From positions 434,001 to 498,000 of the forward strand of contig NZ_JAURVN010000002.1 of the NCBI RefSeq assembly GCF_030655415.1: DNA of 64,000 nucleotides, in the 5' to 3' direction. Shown in pieces: positions 9,199-18,598 of the stretch. The DNA comes from Herminiimonas sp. Its GTDB lineage: Bacteria > Pseudomonadota > Gammaproteobacteria > Burkholderiales > Burkholderiaceae. The notes beneath the pieces are model-generated. The model saw only the letters and a program-made list of their open reading frames with translations. It was not told the DNA's origin and made no database searches. The position numbers were made by a program, and so were the translations under genes. Positions within the stretch are counted from its first letter, which is position 1. Every line of letters begins with the position of its first letter.

Positions 9199-9259
9199 AA
9201 ACAAGCGCAAAATTAATCGGCATTGAAGTCAAAGCCCCTGGCGCTGCGCAGGCCTTTCG

Positions 9260-10087
9260 ATGAACACCCCGGAAAACTCCCAACTGGGCAAAACCTCTGC
9301 CTACATCGACCAGTACGATGCCTCGCTGCTGTTTCCGATTGCTCGCGCCGTCAAGCGTGAAGAGCTGGGTCTGAAGGAAGCGCTGCCGTTTTTTGGCGCC
9401 GACCTGTGGACTGCGTATGAGCTGAGCTGGCTGAACCTGCGCGGGAAACCGCAGGTGGCGCTGGCGCACATCACCGTGCCCTGCGAGTCCCCCCGCATTG
9501 TCGAGAGCAAGTCTTTCAAGCTCTACCTCAACAGCTTCAACCAGACCCGTTTTCTTGATGCGCGCGAAGTGCGTGAGCGCATTCGCGCCGACCTCAATGC
9601 GGTGGTGGGGGCCGGTGTGGGGGTCAAAACCCTGGGGCCGGAGCTGTTCGACCAGGAGCCGGTTCATGAGCTTGACGGCCTGAACCTGGACCGGCTGGAC
9701 GTCGAGTGCCTGCACTACACGCCGGCGCCGGAGTCGCTGTTTGCCGATGCCGACGAGCCGCCGGTCAGTGAAACCCTGGTGTCCAACCTGCTCAAAAGCA
9801 ATTGCCCGGTCACCGGCCAGCCCGACTGGGGCAGTGTGCAGATCCGCTACGCCGGCCCGCCCATTGACCAGGAAGGCCTGCTGCAGTACCTGGTGAGTTT
9901 TCGCAAGCACAACGAGTTTCATGAGCAGTGCGTCGAGCGCATCTTCATGGATGTCTGGACCCGCTGCCGGCCGCTGAAACTGTCGGTCTACGCCCGCTAC
10001 ACGCGGCGCGGCGGGCTGGACATCAACCCGTTTCGGACCAGTTATCCGCAGGCGCTGCCGGCTAACATCCGCACTGCGCGGCAGTAG
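9260..10087 (+). CDS. queF: NADPH-dependent 7-cyano-7-deazaguanine reductase
   Basis: QueF reduces preQ0 to preQ1 in queuosine synthesis. This is the long, two-domain (YqfB-like) type of 275 residues. The QueF motif [17 protein letters not shown] is near residue 82. The thioimide-forming cysteine is Cys182 in [13 protein letters not shown], and the C-terminal [16 protein letters not shown] region is intact. It lies 61 bp after yaaA and converges with dinB. No preQ1 riboswitch was recognised upstream. Confidence 0.96.
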   Translation: MNTPENSQLGKTSAYIDQYDASLLFPIARAVKREELGLKEALPFFGADLWTAYELSWLNLRGKPQVALAHITVPCESPRIVESKSFKLYLNSFNQTRFLDAREVRERIRADLNAVVGAGVGVKTLGPELFDQEPVHELDGLNLDRLDVECLHYTPAPESLFADADEPPVSETLVSNLLKSNCPVTGQPDWGSVQIRYAGPPIDQEGLLQYLVSFRKHNEFHEQCVERIFMDVWTRCRPLKLSVYARYTRRGGLDINPFRTSYPQALPANIRTARQ

Positions 10088-10112
10088 GCGGCTGGCGGCG
10101 GTCACGGGCGCC

Positions 10113-11348
10113 TCAAAAAAGCTGGCCGGCTCCCGCCGTCCGATCAATAGCCTCTTGCCCCGGGCCGGTGCGGACGACAGGCGTTTTCGGGCGGGCCTGT
10201 TCGAGGGTGTCGGCCTTGACCAGCGCAGCGACGCGCACGCCCAGCAGGCGCAGGCGCTGGTTCAGCGGGACGCGTTTGAGGCACAGGCCGGCGGCGTGGC
10301 GTATGGTTTTGGCGTCCGCCGTGTAGGTTTGAATCGTCTGGTCGCGCGTCACACTCTTGAAGTTGTCATAACGCAGCTTGATGCCAATGGTTTTTCCAGC
10401 GTAGCCCTTGCGCTGCAGGTCGTCGGCCAGCTTTTCGCACAGCGCGGTGAAGACGGCGCCCAGCGCCGCCTTGTCGCGCACCGCGTGCAGGTCGCGCTCA
10501 AAGGTGGTTTCTCGGCTCATGCTGACGGGTTCGCTTTCAGTGACCACCGGCCTGTCGTCGTGGCCCCAGGCGCTGTCGTGCATCCACGCGCCGGTGGCCT
10601 TTCCGAAATGGTCGATCAACCGTTCACGCTTTTGCGCAGCCAGATCACCGATGGTGTGGATATGCAGCTTGGCGAGCTTTTCACCGGCCTTGGGGCCGAT
10701 GCCGTTGATTTTGCGGCAACTCAATGGCCAGATTTTCCCTTGCAGGTCCGCTTCGTCGATGATGGAGATGCCGTTGGGCTTGTTGAACTCGCTGGCCATT
10801 TTGGCGAGCAGCTTGTTCGGCGCCACGCCGATGGAGCAGGTCAGGCCGGTCTTGTCAAAAATCTCTTTTTGTATCAGGCGCGCCAGCACACGCCCGCCTT
10901 CACGCTGACCGCCGGGCACGTCGGTGAAGTCGATGTAGACCTCGTCCACGCCCCGGTCTTCCATCTGCGGCGCGATTTCGGTGATCAGGCTTTTAAACAG
11001 ACGCGAGTATTGGCGGTACTCGTCGAAATCGACCGGCAACAAAATCGCCTGGGGGCACAGCCTGGCCGCCTTCATCAACCCCATCGCCGAGCCCACGCCA
11101 AATTGCCGCGCCGCGTAAGTGGCGGTGGTGATGACGCCGCGGCCAGTGTAGTCCTTGAGCCGCGCAAACGCGTCCACCGGGATAAAGCGCAATTGCCGCC
11201 CGGCCTGCGCCAGGCGCTCATCGACCTTGCGCCGCCCGCCACCGATGACCACCGGCAAGCCTTTGAGCTGCGGGTAACGCAGCAGCTCGACTGACGCGTA
11301 AAACGCGTCCAGGTCGAGGTGGGCGATGCGGCGGGTCGGGGTGGTCAC
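10113..11348 (-). CDS. dinB: DNA polymerase IV
   Basis: Y-family translesion polymerase. The palm motif RIAHLDLDAFYASVE is at the N-terminus, the second acidic motif GVDEVYIDFTDV about 110 residues later, and the DNA-binding NGIGPKAGEKLAKL helix-hairpin-helix in the middle. The little-finger domain follows. The chosen start is GTG at 11348, directly before TTPTRRIAHLDLD; the frame could open only with a TTG further up. A stretch of about 25 residues (VDERLAQAGRQLRF and on) lies between the usual GGGRR and TATYAAR segments. About 411 residues. Confidence 0.93.
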   Translation of the reverse strand: MTTPTRRIAHLDLDAFYASVELLRYPQLKGLPVVIGGGRRKVDERLAQAGRQLRFIPVDAFARLKDYTGRGVITTATYAARQFGVGSAMGLMKAARLCPQAILLPVDFDEYRQYSRLFKSLITEIAPQMEDRGVDEVYIDFTDVPGGQREGGRVLARLIQKEIFDKTGLTCSIGVAPNKLLAKMASEFNKPNGISIIDEADLQGKIWPLSCRKINGIGPKAGEKLAKLHIHTIGDLAAQKRERLIDHFGKATGAWMHDSAWGHDDRPVVTESEPVSMSRETTFERDLHAVRDKAALGAVFTALCEKLADDLQRKGYAGKTIGIKLRYDNFKSVTRDQTIQTYTADAKTIRHAAGLCLKRVPLNQRLRLLGVRVAALVKADTLEQARPKTPVVRTGPGQEAIDRTAGAGQLF

Positions 11349-11484
11349 AGCGTAAGCATAGCGCCCGTCCGGCGGCCATCCGGTAGGCCTGATTCGCGGC
11401 AAACTTGACCAGGCTCAATACCGTGGTTTGGCAGTTCGCGCATGATCGAAAGGTTGCCCGCGACGGGCGCAGGAGAGGCGTCCG

Positions 11485-12519
11485 GTGCATGATTCGATGA
11501 CGAGTGATTGGCGGGACAGCGCGGCAGCCGCGCCGGGTGCGGGGGTGGACCGTCTCATGTACGCGAGCCTGAGCAGTTTCGACGGCCCGGTGTTTGCCGA
11601 GATGCACCGCATTCGCGACCACGCGTTGCAGCGCAACGTGGCGGACGAGGTTCACGTTGCGCTGCTGCATCAGAGCGGCTGGTTCGTTGAATGGATGGAA
11701 GGGCCGCCGGCGGGCGTGCATGCCGTGATGGGGCGCGTGGCGCGCGACGCGCGCCACCGCGGCCTTCAGTTGCTGCATTCGAGCGGCGGCCCGCGCCGGC
11801 TGACGGAGCCTTGGTCCATGGCCATCGTGCAGACGCGCGAGCGCCCCACCGATTTCGCACGCCGGGTGATGACCCTGCGCGAGGAGCACCGCAAGGGTCT
11901 CGTGCCGGACCCGGCGACGGTGTGGCGGCGCCTGTCCACACCGCTGACGCATCCCGGCGTGGCCGAGCAGGCTGTCAGCGACCGGTTCCAGCGCGTCATG
12001 GTCTGCTCGGCCCAGGGCGCGGATTCCTTCGACATGGTGCGTTGGTTGGGCCAGAGGCATGATGCCGAGGTGGTGCATCGGCGGTTCGCCGGCAGCCGCG
12101 CCGACGGGCTGGACGTGGCGACCGACTATGTGGACCTCGATTCCGGCACTGTCGTGCGGCGGGTGATCGCCATGGCTCGCAATGGCCTGCACATCGGACT
12201 GACGCAGGCTTTCTTGCCTGACTACTCGCACGTGATTCTGTTGCTCAGCGGCGACGGCACCCGTGACGGCAATCTGATGCAGCGGCTGGTGGCCGCCTGC
12301 GTGCGTCTTGCGCACCGGCCCGTGGTGGTGGGATTGGGGCCGCTGCCCTGCGATCACGCCACGCTGCAGCAGACGGCTCGCCGCGGCAGGCTGGTCTATC
12401 TGGACTGCGATCTCGCGGGGCGGATCGACGCGCAGGCCTGGTGGGACGCCGCCGAACCCTTGCTGGACCTGAGCCTGGCGCCCAGCTTCGATTCGATGCC
12501 GCTGCCGGGCGCGGACTGA
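11485..12519 (+). CDS. BLUF-like sensor with unknown C-terminal domain, key Gln replaced
   Basis: Residues about 21-115 follow the BLUF flavin-photoreceptor pattern: RLMYASLSS (Tyr26), HALQRN (Asn51), GWFVEWMEGPP (Glu69), and PWSMAI (Trp110, Met112). By spacing to AppA (Tyr21, Asn45, Gln63, Trp104), the flavin-contacting glutamine is Glu69 here. The C-terminal half (about 165-340) looks like an alpha/beta fold and includes MVCSAQGADSFDMVRWL and SHVILLLSGDGTRDG. I do not recognise this domain, and no P-loop is seen. GTG start with AGGAGAGG upstream. It is divergent from dinB and convergent with lldD. Confidence 0.6.
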   Translation: MHDSMTSDWRDSAAAAPGAGVDRLMYASLSSFDGPVFAEMHRIRDHALQRNVADEVHVALLHQSGWFVEWMEGPPAGVHAVMGRVARDARHRGLQLLHSSGGPRRLTEPWSMAIVQTRERPTDFARRVMTLREEHRKGLVPDPATVWRRLSTPLTHPGVAEQAVSDRFQRVMVCSAQGADSFDMVRWLGQRHDAEVVHRRFAGSRADGLDVATDYVDLDSGTVVRRVIAMARNGLHIGLTQAFLPDYSHVILLLSGDGTRDGNLMQRLVAACVRLAHRPVVVGLGPLPCDHATLQQTARRGRLVYLDCDLAGRIDAQAWWDAAEPLLDLSLAPSFDSMPLPGAD

Positions 12520-12538
12520 GGCACGCCGGTCGGCAGTT

Positions 12539-13687
12539 TCAGTCAGGGGCCGGCAGCAAAATCCCCTGGTCCACCGTGTTGATCGTCGTGTGACCGCAAA
12601 ACGCCATCGTCAGGTCCAGCTCATTGTGAATGATTTCCAGCGCCTTGGTCACGCCTTTTTCACCCATCGCGCCCAGGCCGTACAGGAAGGCGCGGCCGAT
12701 GTAGCAGCCCTTGGCACCCAGGGCTCTGGCCTTGAGCACGTCCTGGCCGCTGCGGATGCCGCCGTCCATGTGTACCTCGATCTGGCTGCCGACCGCCGCC
12801 ACGATTTTCGGCAATGCGCGAATCGATGACTCGGCGCCATCGAGTTGCCGGCCCCCGTGGTTGGACACGATCAGCGCGTCGGCACCGCTGTTGACCGCCA
12901 GAGCGGCGTCTTCCACGTCCTGAATGCCTTTGAGGATCAGCTTGCCGCCCCAGCGGTTTTTGATCCACTCGACATCGCCCCAGTTGAGGCCGGGATCGAA
13001 TTGCCTGGCGGTCCATTCCGACAGCGAGCCCATGTTCTCGACGCCCTTGACGTGACCGACGATGTTGCCAAAGCCGCGGCGCGAGGTGCCCAGCATGCCC
13101 AGGCACCAGCGCGGCTTGCTCATCAGGTTGAGGAGGGTGGCGGCGGTCAGCTTGGGCGGTGCCGACAAACCGTTTTTCAGGTCCTTGTGGCGCTGACCCA
13201 GAATCTGCAAATCGAGCGTCAGGACCAGCGCCGAGCAGTTCGCGGCCTTGGCGCGGTCAATCAGGCGTTCAATGAAGTCGCGGTCTTTCATCACATACAA
13301 CTGAAACCAGAAAGGGTGGTGGTCCGTGGCTGCCGCCACGTCTTCGATCGAGCAGATGCTCATGGTTGACAACGTGAACGGAATGCCGAACTTTTTGGCC
13401 GCGCGCGCGCCAAGAATTTCCCCGTCGGCATGCTGCATGCCGGTCAGGCCGGTCGGCGCAATCGCCACCGGCATGGCCACGGGTTGGCCGATCATCCGGG
13501 TGGCGGTGCTGCGGTTTTCCATGTTGACCGCGACGCGCTGGCGCAGCTTGATCTTGTGGAAGTCGCTTTCGTTGGCTCGGTAGGTGCTCTCGGTCCATGC
13601 GCCGGAGTCGGCGTAGTCGTAAAACATGCGGGGGACCCGCTTTTTGGCCAGAACGCGCAGGTCTTCGATGCTGGTGATCACGGTCAT
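12539..13687 (-). CDS. lldD: FMN-dependent L-lactate dehydrogenase / alpha-hydroxy-acid oxidase
   Basis: A 382-residue (S)-2-hydroxyacid dehydrogenase with the FMN-binding TIM barrel: IAPTGLTGMQHADGE, the catalytic histidine motif SNHGGRQLDGA, and VHMDGGIRSGQDVLKARALGA for phosphate binding. It oxidises L-lactate or a related acid and passes electrons to quinone at the membrane. The exact substrate cannot be fixed from sequence. TCTTGTCTCCTTG on the plus strand gives a GGAG ribosome site on the coding strand. It lies 60 bp downstream of argH in the same direction. Confidence 0.92.
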   Translation of the reverse strand: MTVITSIEDLRVLAKKRVPRMFYDYADSGAWTESTYRANESDFHKIKLRQRVAVNMENRSTATRMIGQPVAMPVAIAPTGLTGMQHADGEILGARAAKKFGIPFTLSTMSICSIEDVAAATDHHPFWFQLYVMKDRDFIERLIDRAKAANCSALVLTLDLQILGQRHKDLKNGLSAPPKLTAATLLNLMSKPRWCLGMLGTSRRGFGNIVGHVKGVENMGSLSEWTARQFDPGLNWGDVEWIKNRWGGKLILKGIQDVEDAALAVNSGADALIVSNHGGRQLDGAESSIRALPKIVAAVGSQIEVHMDGGIRSGQDVLKARALGAKGCYIGRAFLYGLGAMGEKGVTKALEIIHNELDLTMAFCGHTTINTVDQGILLPAPD

Positions 13688-13747
13688 CTCTTGTCTCCTT
13701 GCGTCTTGAATGAATCAGGCCATGGTGGCGGGCTTGGCGCGGCGTGA

Positions 13748-15163
13748 TCAGACGGCCGACAGCCGCGCCCGGTGCCGCGCAATCTGCGCCCGCACCTGTG
13801 CGGGTGCGGTGCCGCCCAGGATGTTGCGGGCATGGAGTGAACCGTGCAGACTGAGAACGTCGTACACGTCTTTTTCGATTTTCGGGTTGAACTGCTGCAA
13901 CACGGTGAGCGGCAGCTCCGACAAGTCCACATGGTGTGAAATCGCCGCCTTGACCGCATGGGCCACTGCTTCGTGGGCATCGCGAAAGGGCAGGCCTTTT
14001 TTGACCAGGTAGTCGGCCAGGTCGGTCGCGGTCGCGTAACCGCTGAGAGCGGCGCGCTCCATCGCTTCGGGCTTGACGGTGATGCCGCCCACCATCTCGG
14101 CAAAGATGCGCAGCGTGTCTTTCAGTGTGTCCACGGTGTCGAACAGCGGCTCCTTGTCTTCCTGGTTGTCCTTGTTGTAAGCCAGCGGCTGGCCTTTCAT
14201 CAGCGTGATCAGGCCCATCAGGTGGCCGACGACACGGCCGGTCTTGCCGCGCGCCAGCTCGGGCACATCGGGATTTTTCTTCTGCGGCATGATGGACGAG
14301 CCGGTGCAAAAGCGGTCGGCAATGTCGATAAAACCGAAGCTCTGGCTCATCCACAGCACCAGCTCTTCGCTGAGCCGACTGATGTGAATCATCGCCAGCG
14401 AGGCGGCAGCGGTGAATTCAATCGCGAAGTCGCGGTCGCTCACTGCGTCCAGGCTGTTCTGGCAGACCTGCGGCAGGCCTTGTTCATCGACCATGCCCAG
14501 GGTTCGGGCGACACGCTCGCGGTCCAGCGGGTAGCTGGTGCCGGCCAGCGCGGCGGCGCCCAGCGGCAGGCGGTTCACGCGCTTGCGCACGTCCTGCAGG
14601 CGCTCGGCGTCGCGTGAAAACATCTCGACATAAGCCAGCATGTGGTGGCCAAAACTGACCGGTTGTGCGACCTGCAGGTGGGTAAAGCCGGGCAGGATGA
14701 CCTCGGCATTTTTCTCGGCAATAGCGACCAGCGCCTTTTGCAGATCAAGCAGCAGCGCGCCGATCAGGTCGATCTCGCCGCGCAGCCACAGGCGCACATC
14801 GGTGGCGACCTGGTCGTTTCTGGAGCGGCCGGTGTGCAGGCGCTTGCCGGCGTCGCCGACGAGCTGCGTCAGGCGCGCTTCGATGTTCAGGTGAACGTCT
14901 TCCAGGTCAAGTTTCCACTCGAAGGCGCCCGACTCGATCTCCGCCGTGATTTGCGCCAGGCCTTTTTGGATGGCGGCATGGTCGGCCGCGCCAATGATGG
15001 CCTGCGCCGCCAGCATCTCGGCGTGGGCCAGCGAGCCGGCGATGTCGGCTTGATAAAGGCGCTTGTCAAAGAAGACGCTGGCGGTGTAGCGTTTGACCAG
15101 ATCGCTCATCGGTTCGGAGAATAGAGCAGACCAGGCTTGGGATTTTTTGTCGAGTTGGCTCAC
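13748..15163 (-). CDS. argH: Argininosuccinate lyase
   Basis: Last step of arginine synthesis: argininosuccinate to arginine plus fumarate. The family signature [20 protein letters not shown] carries the mobile catalytic serine loop. The [17 protein letters not shown] region is the substrate site. The start is taken as GTG at 15163 ([12 protein letters not shown]), giving 471 residues and the normal family N-terminus. The frame stays open 68 codons upstream, but that part looks non-coding. It is divergent from the sensor kinase gene. Confidence 0.95.
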   Translation of the reverse strand: MSQLDKKSQAWSALFSEPMSDLVKRYTASVFFDKRLYQADIAGSLAHAEMLAAQAIIGAADHAAIQKGLAQITAEIESGAFEWKLDLEDVHLNIEARLTQLVGDAGKRLHTGRSRNDQVATDVRLWLRGEIDLIGALLLDLQKALVAIAEKNAEVILPGFTHLQVAQPVSFGHHMLAYVEMFSRDAERLQDVRKRVNRLPLGAAALAGTSYPLDRERVARTLGMVDEQGLPQVCQNSLDAVSDRDFAIEFTAAASLAMIHISRLSEELVLWMSQSFGFIDIADRFCTGSSIMPQKKNPDVPELARGKTGRVVGHLMGLITLMKGQPLAYNKDNQEDKEPLFDTVDTLKDTLRIFAEMVGGITVKPEAMERAALSGYATATDLADYLVKKGLPFRDAHEAVAHAVKAAISHHVDLSELPLTVLQQFNPKIEKDVYDVLSLHGSLHARNILGGTAPAQVRAQIARHRARLSAV

Positions 15164-15400
15164 GTCGGGCTTTCTTTGGGCGGCTGTCTGCCGGCAGCAA
15201 TGGCGCATTGCCGGGGCCGGGCGGCAACTGGCGTTATTTTCGTGAAAGTACGGGTTGGGCGCCGGTTTTAAGGCCGCCGATGCTGCAATACTAACGAGGT
15301 CGATTTTATCTGTGTGCCGGGCGACCTGAAAGAATGGATGTCGAACCTCAAAAAAAACAGGCCGCAAAATCGACCAGGAAGAGACAGGTCAACCCATTTC

Positions 15401-16462
15401 ATGCATCCCGAGTCCGCTTTATTGCCATTTGACGAGTCCACAGCGCTGGGCGGCCTTAGCCAGCCTGAAGACCCGACTGTCCGCCTGCCGGCCCGCGTCA
15501 ATGTGTTCGATGCCTGCAATGTCGGGGTGGTGCTGCGCGCCGTGCTGTTTGTGGAGGCGGTGGTCGGTGTCGGCGCGATGTTCGGCACCAGCCTGTTGGC
15601 CGACTGGCTGCTGCGCTTTGCGCTGCTGACCGGGGGGGTGCTGCCGGCCACGCTGACCTGGCTGATCGGGGCCTGTGTCCTCAAGGCTTACCTGGCCCGG
15701 CTGCGCACGGGGTACCAGTGGCTGGCCGGTATTGGCCTGGGCGCGCTGGCGGGCTTGTACGGCTGCGGCCTGTTGGCCCTGATGGGTCTGCTGGCGCCGG
15801 CCCCGTGGCTGGCCAGCGCCGCAGCCGGCGCCCTGCTGTCGTCGGTGCTGGTCGCCGGGCTGGTCTGGCGCGCCAAGGCGCGCACACCGGCGGCGACCGC
15901 GGCACGGCTGGCCGAGCTGCAATCGCGCATCCGGCCGCATTTTTTGTTCAACACACTGAACAGCGCCATTGCGCTGGTGCGTGCCGAGCCCGCCAAGGCC
16001 GAGGCCGTGCTGGAAGACCTGAGCGAGCTGTTTCGCCACGCGCTGGCCGAGCAGGCCGAGTCGGTCACGCTGGGGCAGGAAATTGCGCTGGCGCAGCGCT
16101 ACCTGGCGATCGAGCAGATCCGGTTTGGCGAGCGCCTGCGGGTTCAGTGGCGCCTGGATCCCGAGGCCGAGCCGGCCAAACTGCCGCCCCTGCTGCTTCA
16201 GCCGCTGGTTGAAAATGCGGTGCGGCACGGCGTCGAGCCCAGCGCCCAGGGCGCGCAGGTCAAAATCTCGACCGCGCGTCGTGGCAGCATGGTGGTGCTC
16301 AAGGTAACCAATTCTTCGCCGGCCGGCGTCGGCGAGCGCGGCCACGGGCTGGCGCTGGCCAATGTGCGCGAACGCCTGGCGCTGCTGCACGATGTACAGG
16401 CGCAGTTCAAGACCGTTTTCAAGGACGGTGTTTTTCAAGTGAGGCTGGAGATTCCCTTATGA
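15401..16462 (+). CDS. LytS/AlgZ-type sensor histidine kinase
   Basis: The N-terminal part has four hydrophobic membrane segments (about residues 38-160). The His_kinase domain follows with the H-box IRPHFLFNTLNSAIALVRAE and a C-terminal ATPase part (LLLQPLVENAVRHGVEP, GHGLALANVRERL). This is the unorthodox AlgZ/FimS/LytS class. ATG 15401 (MHPESALLPF) is preferred over an upstream GTG at 15314 or ATG at 15338. It overlaps the response regulator by 4 bases (ATGA). argH-kinase-regulator order is as in Pseudomonas argH-algZ-algR. Confidence 0.9.
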   Translation: MHPESALLPFDESTALGGLSQPEDPTVRLPARVNVFDACNVGVVLRAVLFVEAVVGVGAMFGTSLLADWLLRFALLTGGVLPATLTWLIGACVLKAYLARLRTGYQWLAGIGLGALAGLYGCGLLALMGLLAPAPWLASAAAGALLSSVLVAGLVWRAKARTPAATAARLAELQSRIRPHFLFNTLNSAIALVRAEPAKAEAVLEDLSELFRHALAEQAESVTLGQEIALAQRYLAIEQIRFGERLRVQWRLDPEAEPAKLPPLLLQPLVENAVRHGVEPSAQGAQVKISTARRGSMVVLKVTNSSPAGVGERGHGLALANVRERLALLHDVQAQFKTVFKDGVFQVRLEIPL

Positions 16463-17205
16463 CGGCAAACCTCAGGGCACTGATTGTGGACGACGAGGCG
16501 CTGGCGCGTTCGCGCCTGCGCACACTGCTGGGTGAATGCACCGAGCCGTCCGCCACGGTGGTGGCCGAAGCCGCGCACGCGGTGCAGGCGATAGCCGCAT
16601 TGCGCCGCGACAACTTCGATGTCGTGCTGCTGGACATCCGTATGCCGGGCGCCGACGGCATCACGCTGGCGCAGACCCTTGCCGAGCTGCCGCAACCGCC
16701 GGCGGTGGTGTTCGTGTCCGCCCATTCCGAGCATGCGGTGCAGGCTTTCGAGCTCGAAGCGGCGGACTACCTGACCAAACCGGTGCGGCTGGCGCGCTTG
16801 CAGCAGGCGCTGCAAAAAGTCGAGCGCCTTGCGCTTGCAAAAAAAGGGATACCGCCCGATTCGAATGAAGAACACCTGGTCATCCAGGACCGTGGCCGGA
16901 CCGAACGCGTGCCATTGGCCGAGGTGCTGTACCTGAAGGCCGAACTGAAATACATCACCGTGCGCACCGCCGGAAAAAGCTACATCCTCGACGGCAGCCT
17001 CAACGAACTCGAGGAACGCTATGCCCGGCAGTTCATGCGTGTCCACCGCAATGCACTGGTGGCGCGCCGCGCGGTGCGCGCGCTGGAAAAGCATTTTGAC
17101 CCCGAAGAAGGCGAAGGCTGGGCGGTTCGGCTCACGGGCATCAACGAATTGCTGGCGGTCTCGCGACGCCAGCTTGGTGCGGTGCGGGAAGCGATTGCGG
17201 GTTGA
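16459..17205 (+). CDS. LytTR-family response regulator (AlgR-like)
   Basis: A 248-residue regulator. The receiver domain has the acidic pocket VDDEA, phospho-acceptor Asp59 in LLDIRMPGADG and Lys107 in DYLTKPV. The usual Thr after strand 4 is Ser (FVSAHSEHA). The C-terminal LytTR DNA-binding domain (about 135-245) includes LKAELKYITVRTAGKSYI and FMRVHRNALV. It is translationally coupled to the kinase. AlgR relatives control alginate, twitching and fimbriae; targets here are unknown, though the nearby glucan synthase is a thinkable one. Confidence 0.93.
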   Translation: MTANLRALIVDDEALARSRLRTLLGECTEPSATVVAEAAHAVQAIAALRRDNFDVVLLDIRMPGADGITLAQTLAELPQPPAVVFVSAHSEHAVQAFELEAADYLTKPVRLARLQQALQKVERLALAKKGIPPDSNEEHLVIQDRGRTERVPLAEVLYLKAELKYITVRTAGKSYILDGSLNELEERYARQFMRVHRNALVARRAVRALEKHFDPEEGEGWAVRLTGINELLAVSRRQLGAVREAIAG

Positions 17206-17425
17206 CGGGCTGAGAAGCTGAGAAGGGCTACGGGGCCGCATAAGCGGCCGGGTCCGGGTGCCGCGGCAGCCCCAGGGCGCTTTGGCCGGTTCCCGGCGTG
17301 GCCGCTGTCCTACACGGCGGCCTTTGTTTTTCGGTTGCAATGGACGCACAATGCAATCGCTCGATGGCGGGCTCGCTGGCGTGTGCTGGCGCGGCTGCGC
17401 CAACGGACGTCGCCGAGGAGAAAAA

Positions 17426-18598
17426 ATGACTGAAGAACACCCAACGGACCCGCCGCTGGCCCAAGTGGAGGCGGTGGCTTTGCCAGAGCCGGAGCGGGTG
17501 CTTTTGCACATGCCGGTGGACATTCGGAGCATGTCGCTGGTCGTGCTGGCGGGCCTGGCCAGTCTGTTTGTGCTGCATTGGGCCAAGGCGGTTTTTATCC
17601 CGGTGATGCTCAGCGTGCTGTTCAGCTACGCGTTCTCGCCAGTGGTCAACTGGATGGAGATCAAACGCGTGCCGCGCTGGCTGGGCGCTGCGCTGCTGTT
17701 GCTGGCGATTTTCAGTGTGATCGGCTCGACCGCCTATTCCCTTCGTGATGAGGCGGCGCAATTACTGGAGTCGCTGCCGGCGGCGGCCCAAAAATTCAGG
17801 CAGGCTGTGAAAACACGAGGCGACCGATCCGACAGCACGCTGAAAACCGTGCAGAAAGCCGCATCGCAAATTGAGCAGGCGGCCCAGGAAAGTGGTGCAG
17901 TTTCCGGCGCGACCCGCGGGGCCGTGCGTGTGGTCGTCGAGCGGTCGCGTTTCGACGTGAAAGATTATTTGTGGACGGGCACCATCGGCCTGATCGCCCT
18001 GATCGGTCAGACCACGGCGGTCATTTTTCTCACTTATTTTTTGATGTTCTCTGGCGACACCTTTCGCCGCAAGCTCATCAAGCTGGCAGGCCCCAGCCTG
18101 AGCGGCAAGAAAATCACGCTGCAGGCGCTCAACGAGATCACCGGCCAGATTCAGCGCTACCTGCAGGTGCAACTGCTGACCAGTGTACTGGTGGGCGTGT
18201 TGACCTGGCTGGCCCTGCTGGCCATTGGGCTGGATAATGCCGCGGTCTGGGGCATTGCCGCAGGCGTGCTCAATCTGGTGCCTTATGTGGGCGCACTGGT
18301 GACGGCAGTGGCCTCGGCGCTGGTCGGATTTTTGCAGTTCGGCTCGCTCAACATGGCGCTCTTGGTCGCTGGTGCCTCGCTGCTCATCCACACCCTCGTC
18401 GGCAACCTGATCACCCCCTGGCTGACCAGCCGCACCGGCCGCATGAGCCCGGTGGCGGTGTTTGTCGGACTGCTGGCCTGGGGCTGGCTCTGGGGCGTCT
18501 GGGGTCTGTTGCTCGGCATTCCCATCCTGATGATCGTCAAGTCCATTTGCGACCGGGTCGATGACCTGAAGCCGATTGGCGAGTTTCTCGGGTCATGA
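17426..18598 (+). CDS. AI-2E transporter family (PerM/YdiK-type) membrane protein
   Basis: A 390-residue polytopic protein with membrane segments in the pattern of the family: two near residues 30-95, then a soluble stretch, then about five more from residue 185. The family signature NLVPYVGALVTAVASALVGF and the C-terminal GIPILMIVKSICDRVDDLKPIGEFLG are present. Members export small molecules or act as ion antiporters; substrate unknown. ATG 17426 has GAGGAG 6 bases upstream, so the frame opening at 17258 is not used. Its 3' end overlaps the convergent glucan synthase gene by 6 bases. Confidence 0.88.
   Translation: MTEEHPTDPPLAQVEAVALPEPERVLLHMPVDIRSMSLVVLAGLASLFVLHWAKAVFIPVMLSVLFSYAFSPVVNWMEIKRVPRWLGAALLLLAIFSVIGSTAYSLRDEAAQLLESLPAAAQKFRQAVKTRGDRSDSTLKTVQKAASQIEQAAQESGAVSGATRGAVRVVVERSRFDVKDYLWTGTIGLIALIGQTTAVIFLTYFLMFSGDTFRRKLIKLAGPSLSGKKITLQALNEITGQIQRYLQVQLLTSVLVGVLTWLALLAIGLDNAAVWGIAAGVLNLVPYVGALVTAVASALVGFLQFGSLNMALLVAGASLLIHTLVGNLITPWLTSRTGRMSPVAVFVGLLAWGWLWGVWGLLLGIPILMIVKSICDRVDDLKPIGEFLGS

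Noticed and set aside
9199..9259. preQ1 riboswitch before queF
   Set aside because: The gap is only 61 bp, and no preQ1 aptamer-like stem with an A-rich tail was found.
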